Shown here piece after piece: positions 35,771 to 45,008 of a stretch of 64,000 nt of DNA. The notes under the pieces are model-generated. The model searched no databases and had not been told where the DNA came from. It saw nothing but the letters and a program-made list of their open reading frames with translations. Each line of letters opens with the position of its first letter. The first letter of the stretch is position 1. The stretch is from UBA5314 sp035560815 (lineage in GTDB: Bacteria; Bacillota; Syntrophomonadia; Syntrophomonadales; Syntrophomonadaceae), in the NCBI GenBank assembly GCA_035560815.1, contig DATMYR010000079.1:1-64000 (forward strand), written 5' to 3'. The position numbers and the translations under genes were made by a program.

Positions 35771-37071
35771 ATATTTTCCAGGGCCCTGTCTATCTCTGGA
35801 AGATATACAGTTCTAATTTTCTCTCCATAAGTGCTTGAACTCGCATAATGACAATTTGTTAGATCATTAAAAAGTGTTTTTATGGAAGCGCCAGCCCTGG
35901 CATGAGCCAAGAGCTGATTATATTTAGAATTTTCTGTATATATTGCAATCACATCTTGAGCAAATTCATCGGGTGATAAATATTTTTTAAATCCTCCGGT
36001 GTCAGGATCTTTAATTCCACCAAAATTATTATAATATTGGGCTAATGATGACGTTCCATACCCAGACTCTTCCGCCCACTGCGCCAGCAAGAAATCTACC
36101 GGAAGAGAGGTTCCTTTGTTTGCCGCTTCAGCATATGGCTTCATTTGCTGGACAAAAGCTTGATGGTCAGATGGCAACGGAAGAAGGGTAGGCTCTTTCC
36201 CACTGGACACAGTAGTATTCCATAGTGGGATAACTAACCAACTCGCTACCCAACCTAACTGTCCCTGATACTTGACTTGATACCAACCGTCTTTTTCTGC
36301 TGCATAAGCCAAAATGGTACCATAAGGTGCCATTCCAACTATATCCTCTGATGTTGAAGGACCATTACGTATATTCAAATCATCAGCAGATATAGAAACG
36401 GCAGTTAGTTGATCCCGTGGATCTGAAGGGCAATAAATATTGATAACCTGGTTTTCTTCGTCCCAAATGGTTTTTCCGCCCAAGGCTTCTACCGCAAAGC
36501 GCAACGGAGCGAAGGTCTTTTCATTTACAACTTGGGCAGGAACATCTAGATTTTTAACCTGGCCATTGATGGTGGCAGTAGGTGATCCTATGGCTAGAGT
36601 AATGGTTGTAGCGGATTTTCGGGCGGTAATTGTCTGGGTGTTGTTGTCCCAGGTTACGGTGGCTCCCAGATTCTCAAGGATTTCCTTTAAAGGCACCAGG
36701 GTATACCCATTTACTGAGATAGGGTTTGCGTTAAAAGTAATCAAATTCCCGTTTATGGAAACCTGTGGTGATACTTGAACTGTTGATGGACTCTGGGAGG
36801 TTAAGTATTCAGCCACCCAACCGGTTGTATTCCCATAGGAGATTTTTACCCAGCCACCCTGCCGCTCCAGAATATTAATGCTAGTATTTTTACTCAAGCT
36901 GCCGATGCTGCCATATGAAGTACCTGGTCCTGATCGAACATAAACGCTATTGCCGCTGACAATTGCAGTTTCTGCGCTAGCCGTTAGGGTAATCCCGCCC
37001 AGCCCAAGCAGTGTAAATACTACCAGTAACGCAGCAGTTTTCCAGCTCTTAAACATATCTAATGGTTTCAA
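35767..37071 (-). CDS. Secreted SH3b-stalk-SH3b glucosaminidase-type peptidoglycan hydrolase
   Basis: 434 residues from TTG 37071 (AAAGGGG upstream; the ATG at 37107 has no ribosome site). Signal peptide ends TLTASA. Then SH3b 1 (VYVRSGPGTSYGSIGSLSKN), a stalk domain (NGYTLVPLKEILENLGATVTWD; NEKTFAPLRFAVEALGGKTIWD), SH3b 2 (LNIRNGPSTSEDIVGMAPYGT), and a glucosaminidase domain (LPVDFLLAQWAEESGYGTSSLAQYYNNFGGIKD), whose Glu of AEESGYG is the likely catalytic acid. It should cleave N-acetylglucosamine linkages in cell-wall peptidoglycan. The stalk domain between two SH3b domains is unusual. It is convergent with the FapA-like gene. Confidence 0.88.
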   Translation of the reverse strand: MKPLDMFKSWKTAALLVVFTLLGLGGITLTASAETAIVSGNSVYVRSGPGTSYGSIGSLSKNTSINILERQGGWVKISYGNTTGWVAEYLTSQSPSTVQVSPQVSINGNLITFNANPISVNGYTLVPLKEILENLGATVTWDNNTQTITARKSATTITLAIGSPTATINGQVKNLDVPAQVVNEKTFAPLRFAVEALGGKTIWDEENQVINIYCPSDPRDQLTAVSISADDLNIRNGPSTSEDIVGMAPYGTILAYAAEKDGWYQVKYQGQLGWVASWLVIPLWNTTVSSGKEPTLLPLPSDHQAFVQQMKPYAEAANKGTSLPVDFLLAQWAEESGYGTSSLAQYYNNFGGIKDPDTGGFKKYLSPDEFAQDVIAIYTENSKYNQLLAHARAGASIKTLFNDLTNCHYASSSTYGEKIRTVYLPEIDRALENI

Positions 37072-37204
37072 AATCTTCCCCTTTCCTGCACTGAGAGAAG
37101 CTGTCATTATATAATTTCAAAATTTCGCCACCGTTTCATAATAATCCTTCTGCAATATTTATAAGGGGGAAGGTTCCTCTATTATCTAAGGAAAGCCGAC
37201 AATG

Positions 37205-37232
37205 CAAAAAAGCCGCGGAATATCCACGGCTT
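37205..37232 (-). terminator. Terminator of the phosphate transporter gene
   Basis: Read on the minus strand, AAGCCGTGG and CCGCGGCTT pair with one G-U pair and an ATATT loop; six Ts follow. It lies 119 bases after the transporter stop codon at 37351. Confidence 0.82.
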
Positions 37233-37350
37233 AACATCAATCTAGTTGTAGGAGAGTAAACATAAATAGTAAATAAACAATGCACCCATTATTGCTACTA
37301 ATACAGGTTTATAAGAAATCACCATGTATTGTGAAAACAAGCCTGAACTA

Positions 37351-38340
37351 TTATGCAAGAAATTTAATTACATTATAAATGCCTATCGCAAGCAGTGCGG
37401 AAGAAGGTATGGTTAGCACCCAAGCGATCAAAATTTGACGGGCTATATTCCAACGGACTCCGTTTAAGCGTTTGGCGACACCTACTCCCAATATAGAGGA
37501 TGATACCACATGGGTAGTACTTACCGGAGCTCCAAACAAACTTGCACTCCAAATTATTATTGCAGCGGTAAAATCTGCAGCAAACCCATTGATGGGCTCT
37601 ATGCGAAATATTTTGCCACCCATGGTGCGTATAATTTTCCAGCCCCCAAATGCAGTCCCTGCTGACATAGAAAGAGCGCAACACACCTTAACCCAAATGG
37701 GAACATGAAAACTTCCTATTAAGCCACCGCTGACGAGAGCGATCGTTATAATCCCCATCGATTTCTGTGCATCATTAGAACCATGGGCAAATGAAGCCAT
37801 ACAGGCAGATAATATTTGTAATTTTCGGAATTGATTGTTGACTCGAGCGGGAGACGCTCCCGAAAAAATCCAAAACAGTACAATCATAATGATGCTGCCA
37901 ACGATGACCCCTAAAATAGGAGACAGGATAAGACCGGCTAAAATCTTTCCAAATCCGTACCATTTTACTTGATTTATTCCAAAAGAACCGATTACTGCAC
38001 CCGTAAGGCCTCCTATCAAGGCATGGGAAGAACTGCTGGGGATGCCAAAGTACCAGGTAAAAATATTCCATAATATGGCACTGACAAGCGCGGCAATTAA
38101 AACATTGGCAGTAACCACTTCCGGTGCAACAATCTCTTTACCTATGGTAGCGGCTACAGCGGTACCGCTCAAGGCTCCCACAAAGTTAAAACAGGCGGCA
38201 ACGAAAATCGCCGCTCTTGGTGAGAGAGCCTTAGTGGAAACTGAAGTGGCAATGGCATTGGCCGTATCATGGAATCCATTAATATAATCAAAAACAAGAC
38301 CTAAGACCACTACTATGATCACAAAATAAATGCTAAACAT
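37351..38340 (-). CDS. pit: PiT-family inorganic phosphate transporter
   Basis: 329 residues, about ten hydrophobic helices. The two PiT signature halves are present: GFHDTANAIATSV in the first and GSNDAQKSMGIITIAL in the second, each with the conserved N-D/H-D pattern. It moves phosphate (or metal-phosphate) into the cell using the ion gradient. No PhoU-like DUF47 partner, often next to pit, is found in the window. The promoter region carries a three-repeat PhoP box with a TATAAT -10 (38396-38438), so the gene should respond to phosphate limitation. Confidence 0.93.
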   Translation of the reverse strand: MFSIYFVIIVVVLGLVFDYINGFHDTANAIATSVSTKALSPRAAIFVAACFNFVGALSGTAVAATIGKEIVAPEVVTANVLIAALVSAILWNIFTWYFGIPSSSSHALIGGLTGAVIGSFGINQVKWYGFGKILAGLILSPILGVIVGSIIMIVLFWIFSGASPARVNNQFRKLQILSACMASFAHGSNDAQKSMGIITIALVSGGLIGSFHVPIWVKVCCALSMSAGTAFGGWKIIRTMGGKIFRIEPINGFAADFTAAIIIWSASLFGAPVSTTHVVSSSILGVGVAKRLNGVRWNIARQILIAWVLTIPSSALLAIGIYNVIKFLA

Positions 38341-38395
38341 ATTTGACCGCTACCCCCTTAATGGCCGGGCATTTTATGTTTTGATTATTAAAGAC

Positions 38396-38438
38396 ATTAT
38401 AAAGGGTCTATGTTAAAAACATGTAAAGAGCATGTTAA
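38396..38438 (-). promoter_or_regulatory. PhoP box and -10 of the pit promoter
   Basis: On the minus strand TTAACA, TTTACA and TTAACA occur at 38438-38433, 38427-38422 and 38416-38411, with exact 11-base spacing. TATAAT follows 9 bases later at 38401-38396, about 55 bases before the ATG. Bacillus PhoP binds TT(A/C/T)ACA repeats at this spacing, so control by a PhoP-type regulator is likely. PhoPR genes are not in the window. Confidence 0.8.
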
Positions 38439-38731
38439 AATTCTACCAACGGTCGTAAAAAATGCTCCAAACGGCGGCTAAAATTATAACATCTCCTAAT
38501 TAACATTATTCTATGTGCCTTTAGTATGCCCAATCTAACTTCCGCAAGCTCCCATCGCTCGTACTCTTCGAGCATGATAACCTCAGGTTAAATAGCACGA
38601 TAAAATATTTGGGTTTCCACAAAGCTGCAACTCTTTTATGTTTGCATTTTAGAGGAAGGTAGTCTAGAAGCGAGGGGAAGTTCATTTGGCTTCTTGCATA
38701 ATTAGTTATTGATTTTAGCAGAAGAATATAG

Positions 38732-38757
38732 AAGCCATGGGATTATTCCCATGGCTT
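38732..38757 (-). terminator. Stem-loop after the papain-like protease gene
   Basis: The perfect 11-bp stem AAGCCATGGGA/TCCCATGGCTT has a 4-base loop. It lies 100 bases after the protease stop (minus strand). The T-tract is weak on either strand, so the terminator role is likely but not certain. Confidence 0.6.
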
Positions 38758-38856
38758 TAGAATTCACTTCTTTTTCTGAAACCCTGAACGTATATGGCAT
38801 GATACAGGTTCTTAGGTAATGGTATTATTTATTCTGCGCCTATAAACATGTTTAAA

Positions 38857-41448
38857 TTATGCAGCGGCATTTATCTGGATTTCCTGGGTGGAAGCGTTCC
38901 ATTGTACCTGGCAGCCCAACTGCTCGGCTATGAATCTCATCGGCAGCAATGTGCGGCCTTCTGCCGTCAGAAACGGGGTCACCCCTGAGTTGCCAGGGTC
39001 GATCTGTACCTCGACTCCGTTTACTTTGGCGGTGCTCTGACCGATCCAGAGCTCAATTTCTTTCCCATCGCTAGTTATAGTACACTTTTGTTCGGCCTGG
39101 TTCCAGCTAATACTTGCGCCCAGGTTCTCCGCCACATAGTGAATAGGAAGCATGGTGCGGCCTTCGATGACGATTGGAACGGTGTCCATGGTTTGTGACT
39201 TATTATTGGACCAATAACCAGAATCGCCAATGATGAATTTCAATACCGTTCCATTAGATACTGGTGATTCCGTGCTGATTGAAGAGATAGGTGTTGTATT
39301 AATGCCCGGTGTCTCAATACTCGGCGTGGTTTTCCAATCAGGCTCGGGATGCGGAATCGGCAGCTCATGAGGAATATCGATTATTGTTGTCGTCAAAGGT
39401 ATTTTAGTTGGAATCTTTTGCAGCGGTTTGGCCATAAAATCAGCTGTAGCACTGGCTTCATTGGAGTAGTTAGAATATTGCTGGCCGTTTACGGCCCGAA
39501 CGCGATAAGTGTAAGTTTTCTCTTTAATTATCATAGACCCTGCATCTTTAGGATAAGTATCCTTATCAACATATGAAGAACCCTGCGGTACTGTAGTAAG
39601 CACGCTGAAATTTTCGTTGCCTGACTTGCGCTCAATAACATACTGCACTCCATCAAGTTGATTGTTATCATCCCAAGATAGATAAATCTGTTTCCCATAG
39701 GCTTTTGCGGTGAGATTGGTCGGCGCCTTAAAGAGACTGCTGGTTGGGCCGATAGCGAAATCTCCGCTGTCGTCCTGGGCGACCACAACATTGTCCACCA
39801 GATATTCCGCCAGAATCCTGGCATTATTTATATCGAGGTTAGGCACCTGCCAGGGATAACTGCCAGTATTGTTCTTTTTAACAAGAGGAATCCAGTTAGT
39901 CCCACCATTCTGGGAGTAATAAAGCTGCACACTTCCCATCCCTGCCGGAGCAGTACTCCAGGTTATATTCTGGCTTGATCCGGCGATCCAGCCATTGTGC
40001 ATGTTTTTGGGCTTCTGCAAGGTTATCTGGGCCAGGTGGGGTATGGCATAGGTTTGTTTCGTGTAACCCGGGACTGAATTAGAAAAGCTGAACTGCCAAG
40101 AATAACTTTCAACGGTATTTTGACTTGTTTGCCGGGCTAAAGAAAAACTCTCCAGTTTTACGGGGTCGCCGTTGTCATTGGTTACTTCAATATACCAGAT
40201 GTTGTCATCGCTGGGCGGCCAAGAGGCCGAAGCAAAATCAGGCAGGGGGATATCGATGCAGAGATTTTTACTCTCATCGCTACACGCGACCTGGTTGGGA
40301 TGATCCCAGAATACCCAGGAGTCTTTTCCCACCACACCGATTTTAACTGCCAGTTGATTACGCATGGCAGCACCGGTCCCCCATATATTGATCCGGGCCG
40401 AATAAGCAAATTTGGTCCCAGTGCGGTCTTTAGATTGATCCTCTATATATTGCCAATCATCGCAATTAGCAGCCAATTCATTGTATCTGAGCCAAATGTA
40501 TCCGTTCCCGTTCCACTGATCTCCCCAGCTGTTCAGTATTTTAAAAGCCTGCATGGAATCATCCCAGCCTACAGCCGTCACACAATGACCTTCGGCAGGA
40601 TTAGGTCCTTGAATTTTGATCATCGGCCCGCCCAGCAAAAGGGGTCCGTATTTCATCATATACTGTTTCATGGTATTCACATCGACACTATAAGGGCTGC
40701 TTAATAAGGCTTTATAATATGAAGCCTCAACGTCATTGGCAACCGTCGGTGTAGGCATGGAGCTTAACGACCACCCATCTCCAACTTTTGTGGCTTTATC
40801 ATAATTTGAAGGAAAGCTGCCTTCCGGGCAAACCCCATAATAGGAGAGCGTATAAGTAGTGTCAATCGGACCTCCGTTGGCCAGATATTCCTGGCGCTGG
40901 TGAACATACCAGAATGACGGGTCCGGAGTAAAAACGCATCTTTTTTCATTTTCGATCTGAATGGTATGCATAATCGAACGGAGGATGCATCCCCCCCAGC
41001 CGTCCTGGTTCTCTGTAAAGCTGACATATTTAGAAAGGTCATAATTATATGGGAGAGTATTACCGCTCATTACGTGTGTCTCCGGAGCGTTAACCGCCAA
41101 TAGCTTATTCCGTTCCAAAAAAGCCTTTTCAAATGCTTTACTGACAGTGGGCTGCTTCAAGCCATCTACAACCCAGGTTGGCATAGTTACCTGAGAAGTA
41201 GTACTTCCGGTATTTGACTGGTTAGGTATATTGGGGCGTACCGTTATTGTAGCATCCGGATTCGTAGTCGTAACCGACTGATCAGGTTGTGTTACTATTA
41301 TTGGAATATTTGGTTTGATATTTATTACAGGAGTTTTAATTGGGCTGGTTGTTCCAAGCGTTGTTGCGGCCGGCACTGATCCTGACCCCAATGTCAAGGC
41401 TAAAGCCAGCGTCATAAGAACACTCACCCACCGAAGCGACCTTTTCAC
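38857..41448 (-). CDS. Secreted papain-like (C1A) cysteine protease with FN3 and stalk domains
   Basis: 863 residues from GTG 41448 (GAGAGG upstream). Signal peptide 1-28 (ending VPAA). A Thr/Pro/Ile-rich linker with a short repeat (PNIPI) runs to about 90. The peptidase C1 domain (about 132-350) has the nucleophile Cys154 in NQDGWGGCILRS, His288 in GHCVTAVGWD and Asn306 in NSWGDQWNGNGYIWL, so the triad is intact; the usual Trp after the nucleophile is Ile. A long beta-rich region and one FN3 domain (about 575-670) follow, then the stalk domain near 740-863. A secreted, wall-associated protease is likely. Confidence 0.85.
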   Translation of the reverse strand: MKRSLRWVSVLMTLALALTLGSGSVPAATTLGTTSPIKTPVINIKPNIPIIVTQPDQSVTTTNPDATITVRPNIPNQSNTGSTTSQVTMPTWVVDGLKQPTVSKAFEKAFLERNKLLAVNAPETHVMSGNTLPYNYDLSKYVSFTENQDGWGGCILRSIMHTIQIENEKRCVFTPDPSFWYVHQRQEYLANGGPIDTTYTLSYYGVCPEGSFPSNYDKATKVGDGWSLSSMPTPTVANDVEASYYKALLSSPYSVDVNTMKQYMMKYGPLLLGGPMIKIQGPNPAEGHCVTAVGWDDSMQAFKILNSWGDQWNGNGYIWLRYNELAANCDDWQYIEDQSKDRTGTKFAYSARINIWGTGAAMRNQLAVKIGVVGKDSWVFWDHPNQVACSDESKNLCIDIPLPDFASASWPPSDDNIWYIEVTNDNGDPVKLESFSLARQTSQNTVESYSWQFSFSNSVPGYTKQTYAIPHLAQITLQKPKNMHNGWIAGSSQNITWSTAPAGMGSVQLYYSQNGGTNWIPLVKKNNTGSYPWQVPNLDINNARILAEYLVDNVVVAQDDSGDFAIGPTSSLFKAPTNLTAKAYGKQIYLSWDDNNQLDGVQYVIERKSGNENFSVLTTVPQGSSYVDKDTYPKDAGSMIIKEKTYTYRVRAVNGQQYSNYSNEASATADFMAKPLQKIPTKIPLTTTIIDIPHELPIPHPEPDWKTTPSIETPGINTTPISSISTESPVSNGTVLKFIIGDSGYWSNNKSQTMDTVPIVIEGRTMLPIHYVAENLGASISWNQAEQKCTITSDGKEIELWIGQSTAKVNGVEVQIDPGNSGVTPFLTAEGRTLLPMRFIAEQLGCQVQWNASTQEIQINAAA

Positions 41449-42079
41449 ATATCCTCTCCCCTTTTAAGAAAGTATTTTCTCATTAACCATCGGGGTATTA
41501 GCGGGATTCACCTTAAGTAGAGACATTTATGGTCATTGAACAAAAAAATATAAATCTTATAGTATCCCATACAGTGGTTGCTTAAAGTCTCAATTCTATT
41601 CAAAATTATTATTTCCTTTATATCCAATTTGTTGATGCCATTTTTTTTCTTTACATAAACCAAAGATTTACGTCACCTCCGCCTCAGAAGCTATCGCGGC
41701 GGCAAAAAATGAGGAACGATACAGGCAGAGAATGTATCGTCATTGCATTATAAATTATATCCCTGAACCCATTTATCATGGAATTATCAGGAGAATACCA
41801 TATTTTTAGGATGAGCCTTGATATATCATTTTAAGAGAATGTAAAAGGAGGGAATAAAGGAGAGGCAATTTGTTGCGTCGACACAACTGTTGAGATACGG
41901 GAAGTCATGAAGTGCCGTGTCTAGGGCGGAAAGGAATTGCGGGACGAAGCACGATTTTGCGGAACTTACTGGCTGGCAGGGACCCTGTTTTGCTGGGGGG
42001 GTACTATGGGCTAGATGACACAACAGTATAATCGATAGGCTTATTACAAACGATTGTTGAAGAGAGATGATATTTATCA
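41449..42079. other. Divergent intergenic region between the protease and ankyrin genes
   Basis: About 630 bases without a gene. On the minus strand, GAGGCGGAGG near 41690 and T/A-rich stretches could be leader RNA for the protease; I could not match a known riboswitch. A minus-strand frame at 41826-42212 overlaps the ankyrin gene and has no domain. Confidence 0.35.
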
Positions 42080-43072
42080 ATGAATTGTAAGAATTGCGGA
42101 AATGAAATAAAATCAGACGCCCAATTTTGTACGCAATGCGGCGAGGCTGTATTAACAAGTCCTGAATCAAATTCAAACACACATGAAAATATCTCGGAAT
42201 CAATACCAACAACTCAGTCCAAGACTAAAATGACCTACAAAACGAAGCTTGTTATCGTGGGAGTAATACTGGCCCTCATATGTACGATACTGATTTTCAA
42301 GTTTCCAGGTAGTCAGTATGTAGGAGATTGGGTCGACGACAAGGATGGAAGTTGGGCTAAAGTGACCAGAAATGGAACGTCTTATATTTGGGAGGATTCG
42401 GACGGCAAATATCCCGCGACGATTGAATCTGGTATGTTGGCTATCGATAGCGGTTTGGGAAAAGTCTATGCTTCCATCAATAGCAAGACCGGCAAAATGG
42501 AACTTGCTTTTTTAGGCGAAAAATGCGGGACGTTGACTAGAAAGAATACTGCAGTAATGAAATCATCCACCGGCAAATATAACGTGACTTCAACAAATGA
42601 TACTAAGAAAGAAAAACCGGCTACAACGCCTGTCAAGAAACAATACAATCATGGATTGGACCAGCAGATAATAGATGCTACAGGAGCAGGTGATCTTGTA
42701 AAGGTAAAGAATCTTATCGAGGCTGGAGCTGACCCCAACGCCAGGGATCCATATTATGGTCAAACACCTATCATTTGTGGCGTACAACCTATGGCCTTTA
42801 ATGCACCGGATTCTAAAATATCTGAATGCATAAAAGTCCTCGTGGCAGCCGGCGCTGATGTAAACGCTAGAAGTGGTTCTGAATCTACTGCATTGATGTA
42901 TGCATCACATTGGAATTATATCGAGTCTGTTAAAGTCTTGCTAGCAGCTGGTGCCGATGTCAACTTGCGAGATAACCGTGGGCGTACAGCTCTTGATGAG
43001 GCCTATGGGCATAATGAAATTGCAGATCTCCTACGCCAGCATGGAGCAAAAGAAGGTACTCAAAAAAAATAG
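42080..43072 (+). CDS. Zinc-ribbon, single-membrane-helix protein with ankyrin repeats
   Basis: 330 residues. Zinc ribbon CKNCGNEIKSDAQFCTQCGE at the N-terminus (Cys 3, 6, 17 and 20). A membrane segment (LVIVGVILALICTILIF, about 56-72) follows. A short beta-domain with FPGSQYVGDWVDDKDGSWAKV lies near 74-150. Three ankyrin-like repeats (about 190-325) end in the protein's tail: LVKVKNLIEAGADPNARD, ECIKVLVAAGADVNARSGSESTALMYAS and SVKVLLAAGADVNLRDNRGRTALDEA. Ankyrin repeats mediate protein binding. The ribbon-helix plan matches the MORN gene at 30666. The ribosome site is AGAGAGAT, rather weak. Confidence 0.82.
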   Translation: MNCKNCGNEIKSDAQFCTQCGEAVLTSPESNSNTHENISESIPTTQSKTKMTYKTKLVIVGVILALICTILIFKFPGSQYVGDWVDDKDGSWAKVTRNGTSYIWEDSDGKYPATIESGMLAIDSGLGKVYASINSKTGKMELAFLGEKCGTLTRKNTAVMKSSTGKYNVTSTNDTKKEKPATTPVKKQYNHGLDQQIIDATGAGDLVKVKNLIEAGADPNARDPYYGQTPIICGVQPMAFNAPDSKISECIKVLVAAGADVNARSGSESTALMYASHWNYIESVKVLLAAGADVNLRDNRGRTALDEAYGHNEIADLLRQHGAKEGTQKK

Positions 43073-43284
43073 CAGGTTGTTCAGGTTGATAATATCCGAA
43101 AGGAGACCAGTGATCATAAATATGATCTAGAATCTGTACGGGCTTATTAGAGGCAGGAGCCAATCCAAATGTCAGTGATGATGTTGGGGCGACAGCGTTA
43201 TTATATGCGACCGGATTGACTTGCTGGTCTTATCTAGTCATGTATATTAATCAGTATTTTATGAAGCGATCTTATTTGACATAG
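43073..43284 (+). pseudogene. Decayed ankyrin-repeat gene fragment
   Basis: Directly after the ankyrin gene stop, the frame continues as DHKYDLESVRA, then needs one missing T near 43147 to read LLEAGANPNVSDDVGATALLYATG (frame 1, to a stop at 43282-43284). The protein text is clearly an ankyrin repeat, but it is broken by a stop and a one-base deletion. No start or ribosome site is visible. It is likely a remnant of a longer or duplicated ankyrin gene. Confidence 0.65.
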
Positions 43285-43403
43285 AAATAAAAATATTTTA
43301 ATTTATTAAAGGAAATATTAACATACTCAAGTTTTTACGAAAATAAGGGGGGGCATTGACAGACTAAAATAGGAAGAAATAACAATAGTAGGGAGAATGA
43401 ATA

Positions 43404-43904
43404 ATGAAGAGTAAAAGATTATTATGCGTATTTATAATGTTTATTTTAACTTTATCAGTTTTCGGATGCAGCAAAGAAAATAGTAATTCATCGAACAGCG
43501 CAAATACTGCAACAAGTTCTTCTTACAGTAGTCCTTCAGCAACTTCGTCAAGCAATTCCTCATCAAAAGAGAGTACTAAAGGCTCTGAAGCTGAAGCACG
43601 AAAAGTGCTTACTGCTTGTCTAGATGCTGCAATGAAAGGCGATATTGAAAAAGCGCAGTCGTATACCACAGAAGTAATTAATAAGGATAGTTATACTTAT
43701 TTTAAAGAAGCATTTCAAAATGTTAAGAGTTTTGAGCTTGGAAAAGCTCAAGGATCTGGTACTGATTACATAATTTCCTATACTGTTACAAGAAACGATG
43801 GTAAACAAGGAACTTATCCTGCACGAGTAATACTCATGAATGATGGTTACAAAGTATATTCATACGAGTATGGTACTGGACAGCATTTTGGGACTGCTAG
43901 ATAA
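43404..43904 (+). CDS. Small lipoprotein with Ser/Thr-rich linker and NTF2/DUF4878-like domain
   Basis: 166 residues. Lipobox LSVFGC with Cys22 after a hydrophobic signal, then a low-complexity Ser/Asn/Thr stretch to about residue 58. The C-terminal ~100 residues (LTACLDAAMKGDIEKAQSYTTEV to the end) fit the DUF4878-type NTF2-like fold that occurs in many Firmicute lipoproteins. Function unknown. AGGGAGAATG marks the start. A strong terminator follows at 43936. The gene stands alone. Confidence 0.7.
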   Translation: MKSKRLLCVFIMFILTLSVFGCSKENSNSSNSANTATSSSYSSPSATSSSNSSSKESTKGSEAEARKVLTACLDAAMKGDIEKAQSYTTEVINKDSYTYFKEAFQNVKSFELGKAQGSGTDYIISYTVTRNDGKQGTYPARVILMNDGYKVYSYEYGTGQHFGTAR

Positions 43905-43935
43905 ATAACAGTTATAATGCCTTTTAGCCAATATT

Positions 43936-43979
43936 AACCACCTCATGATCTGATTTAATAGGATTGAGAGGTGGTTTTT
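43936..43979 (+). terminator. Terminator after the DUF4878-like lipoprotein gene
   Basis: The arms AACCACCTC (43936-43944) and GAGGTGGTT (43968-43976) are perfect, followed by Ts to 43979. The loop is 23 bases. Confidence 0.83.
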
Positions 43980-44197
43980 ATAGTTTTAGAAACATGCTGC
44001 CTTATGAGTTGATGAGGTAAAAGATTAAACCCCAGCTCGAATAAATGTAATTCATGGTTATATATGGTAATATATTGATAGAGGCAGAAGTGAGGTCAGT
44101 TGGGAGCGGTTTTGCAGAATAAGTATACAGGGAAGTGCACATAATTGCCATGGATCTTGAAAAGGGCTTTACGACTCACTAGGTAAAGGGGACCTTA

Positions 44198-44782
44198 ATG
44201 ATGTCTTTGGATAGTTTTTCAGAAGCAATACAGGCATATCCAATTATTGCATCTTTGCGCAGTGAGGAGCTTCTCCCGGCAGCAATATCCAGCAAGGCGA
44301 AGGTAATCTTAATTTCATCAGGCAATATTTTTAATATCTGCGACATCAGCCAGGAGCTTCGAAGACATAACAAGCAGGTGCTGGTTCATGTTGATCTCAT
44401 TAACGGGTTAGGAAAGGATCCCATTGCGGTTCAATTTCTAAAAAGGAAAGCTCAGGTAGTTGGGATTGTAACACCGAACGGGCACTTGATCGCATCTGCC
44501 CACAAGGAAGGCTTGCTGACTGTACACAGACTGTTTGCACATGATTCACCATCGCTTATAAGCGGATTTAATGTGCTGCGTCAGTCTAAGCCACATTATA
44601 TTGAGATTTTGCCCGGTTTAGCTGTGACTCGTGTTGTTTCTCACTTGCGGGATCACTTTCAACAGCCCGTCATTGCCGCCGGTTTAATCAAGAGTATCCA
44701 GGACGTCAAACTTGTGTTCAAGGCGGGAGCAGTGGCGGTTGATACCAGTGCTGAAAAGTTATGGAATATTGAAAACCCTTAG
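44198..44782 (+). CDS. glpP: GlpP-type RNA-binding antiterminator
   Basis: 194 residues across the full GlpP fold, including ISSGNIFNICDIS, LVHVDLINGLGKDPIAVQFL, GIVTPNGHLIASAH, YIEILPGL, PVIAAGLIKSIQDVKLVFKAGAVAVDTSAEKLW. In Bacillus, GlpP with glycerol-3-phosphate prevents termination in the glpD leader. No glpFKD genes are in the window. Instead, a leader with a terminator and a competing stem lies between this gene and a RuBisCO-like operon, so GlpP-like control of that operon is likely. The ligand need not be glycerol-3-phosphate. AAAGGGGA precedes the start; ATG 44201 is a possible second start. Confidence 0.88.
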   Translation: MMSLDSFSEAIQAYPIIASLRSEELLPAAISSKAKVILISSGNIFNICDISQELRRHNKQVLVHVDLINGLGKDPIAVQFLKRKAQVVGIVTPNGHLIASAHKEGLLTVHRLFAHDSPSLISGFNVLRQSKPHYIEILPGLAVTRVVSHLRDHFQQPVIAAGLIKSIQDVKLVFKAGAVAVDTSAEKLWNIENP

Positions 44783-44840
44783 AAGGAATTCTTCATGTAA
44801 CATCGAATACTAATAAACAGTTGATGAATTAAATATTTTA

Positions 44841-44914
44841 TGGGACTAGAGAGTAGAATAAGTCCCACCCCATTTGCTAGTTGATGCTGCAAATGGAGTG
44901 GGACTTTTGTTTTT
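44841..44914 (+). promoter_or_regulatory. Terminator/antiterminator attenuator before the RuBisCO-like operon
   Basis: The terminator stem is 44860-44877 paired with 44889-44906 (18 bp, one mismatch) with an 11-base loop and a T-rich tail to 44914. The competing element TGGGACT (44841-44847) is perfectly complementary to AGTCCCA (44861-44867) in the 5' arm, so both cannot form. This is the usual design of an attenuator, and a GlpP-type antiterminator is encoded directly upstream. The order is 44841 competing arm, terminator, T-tail, then RLP start at 45009. Confidence 0.72.
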
Positions 44915-45008
44915 ACAAATATATTTGGAGGTGATTGTATTGGAAGTCTTCTAATGAAGCAGGATTTTCGTAGACTTACAGCTATTCATTGATTTAGGAG
45001 GATTTTTC

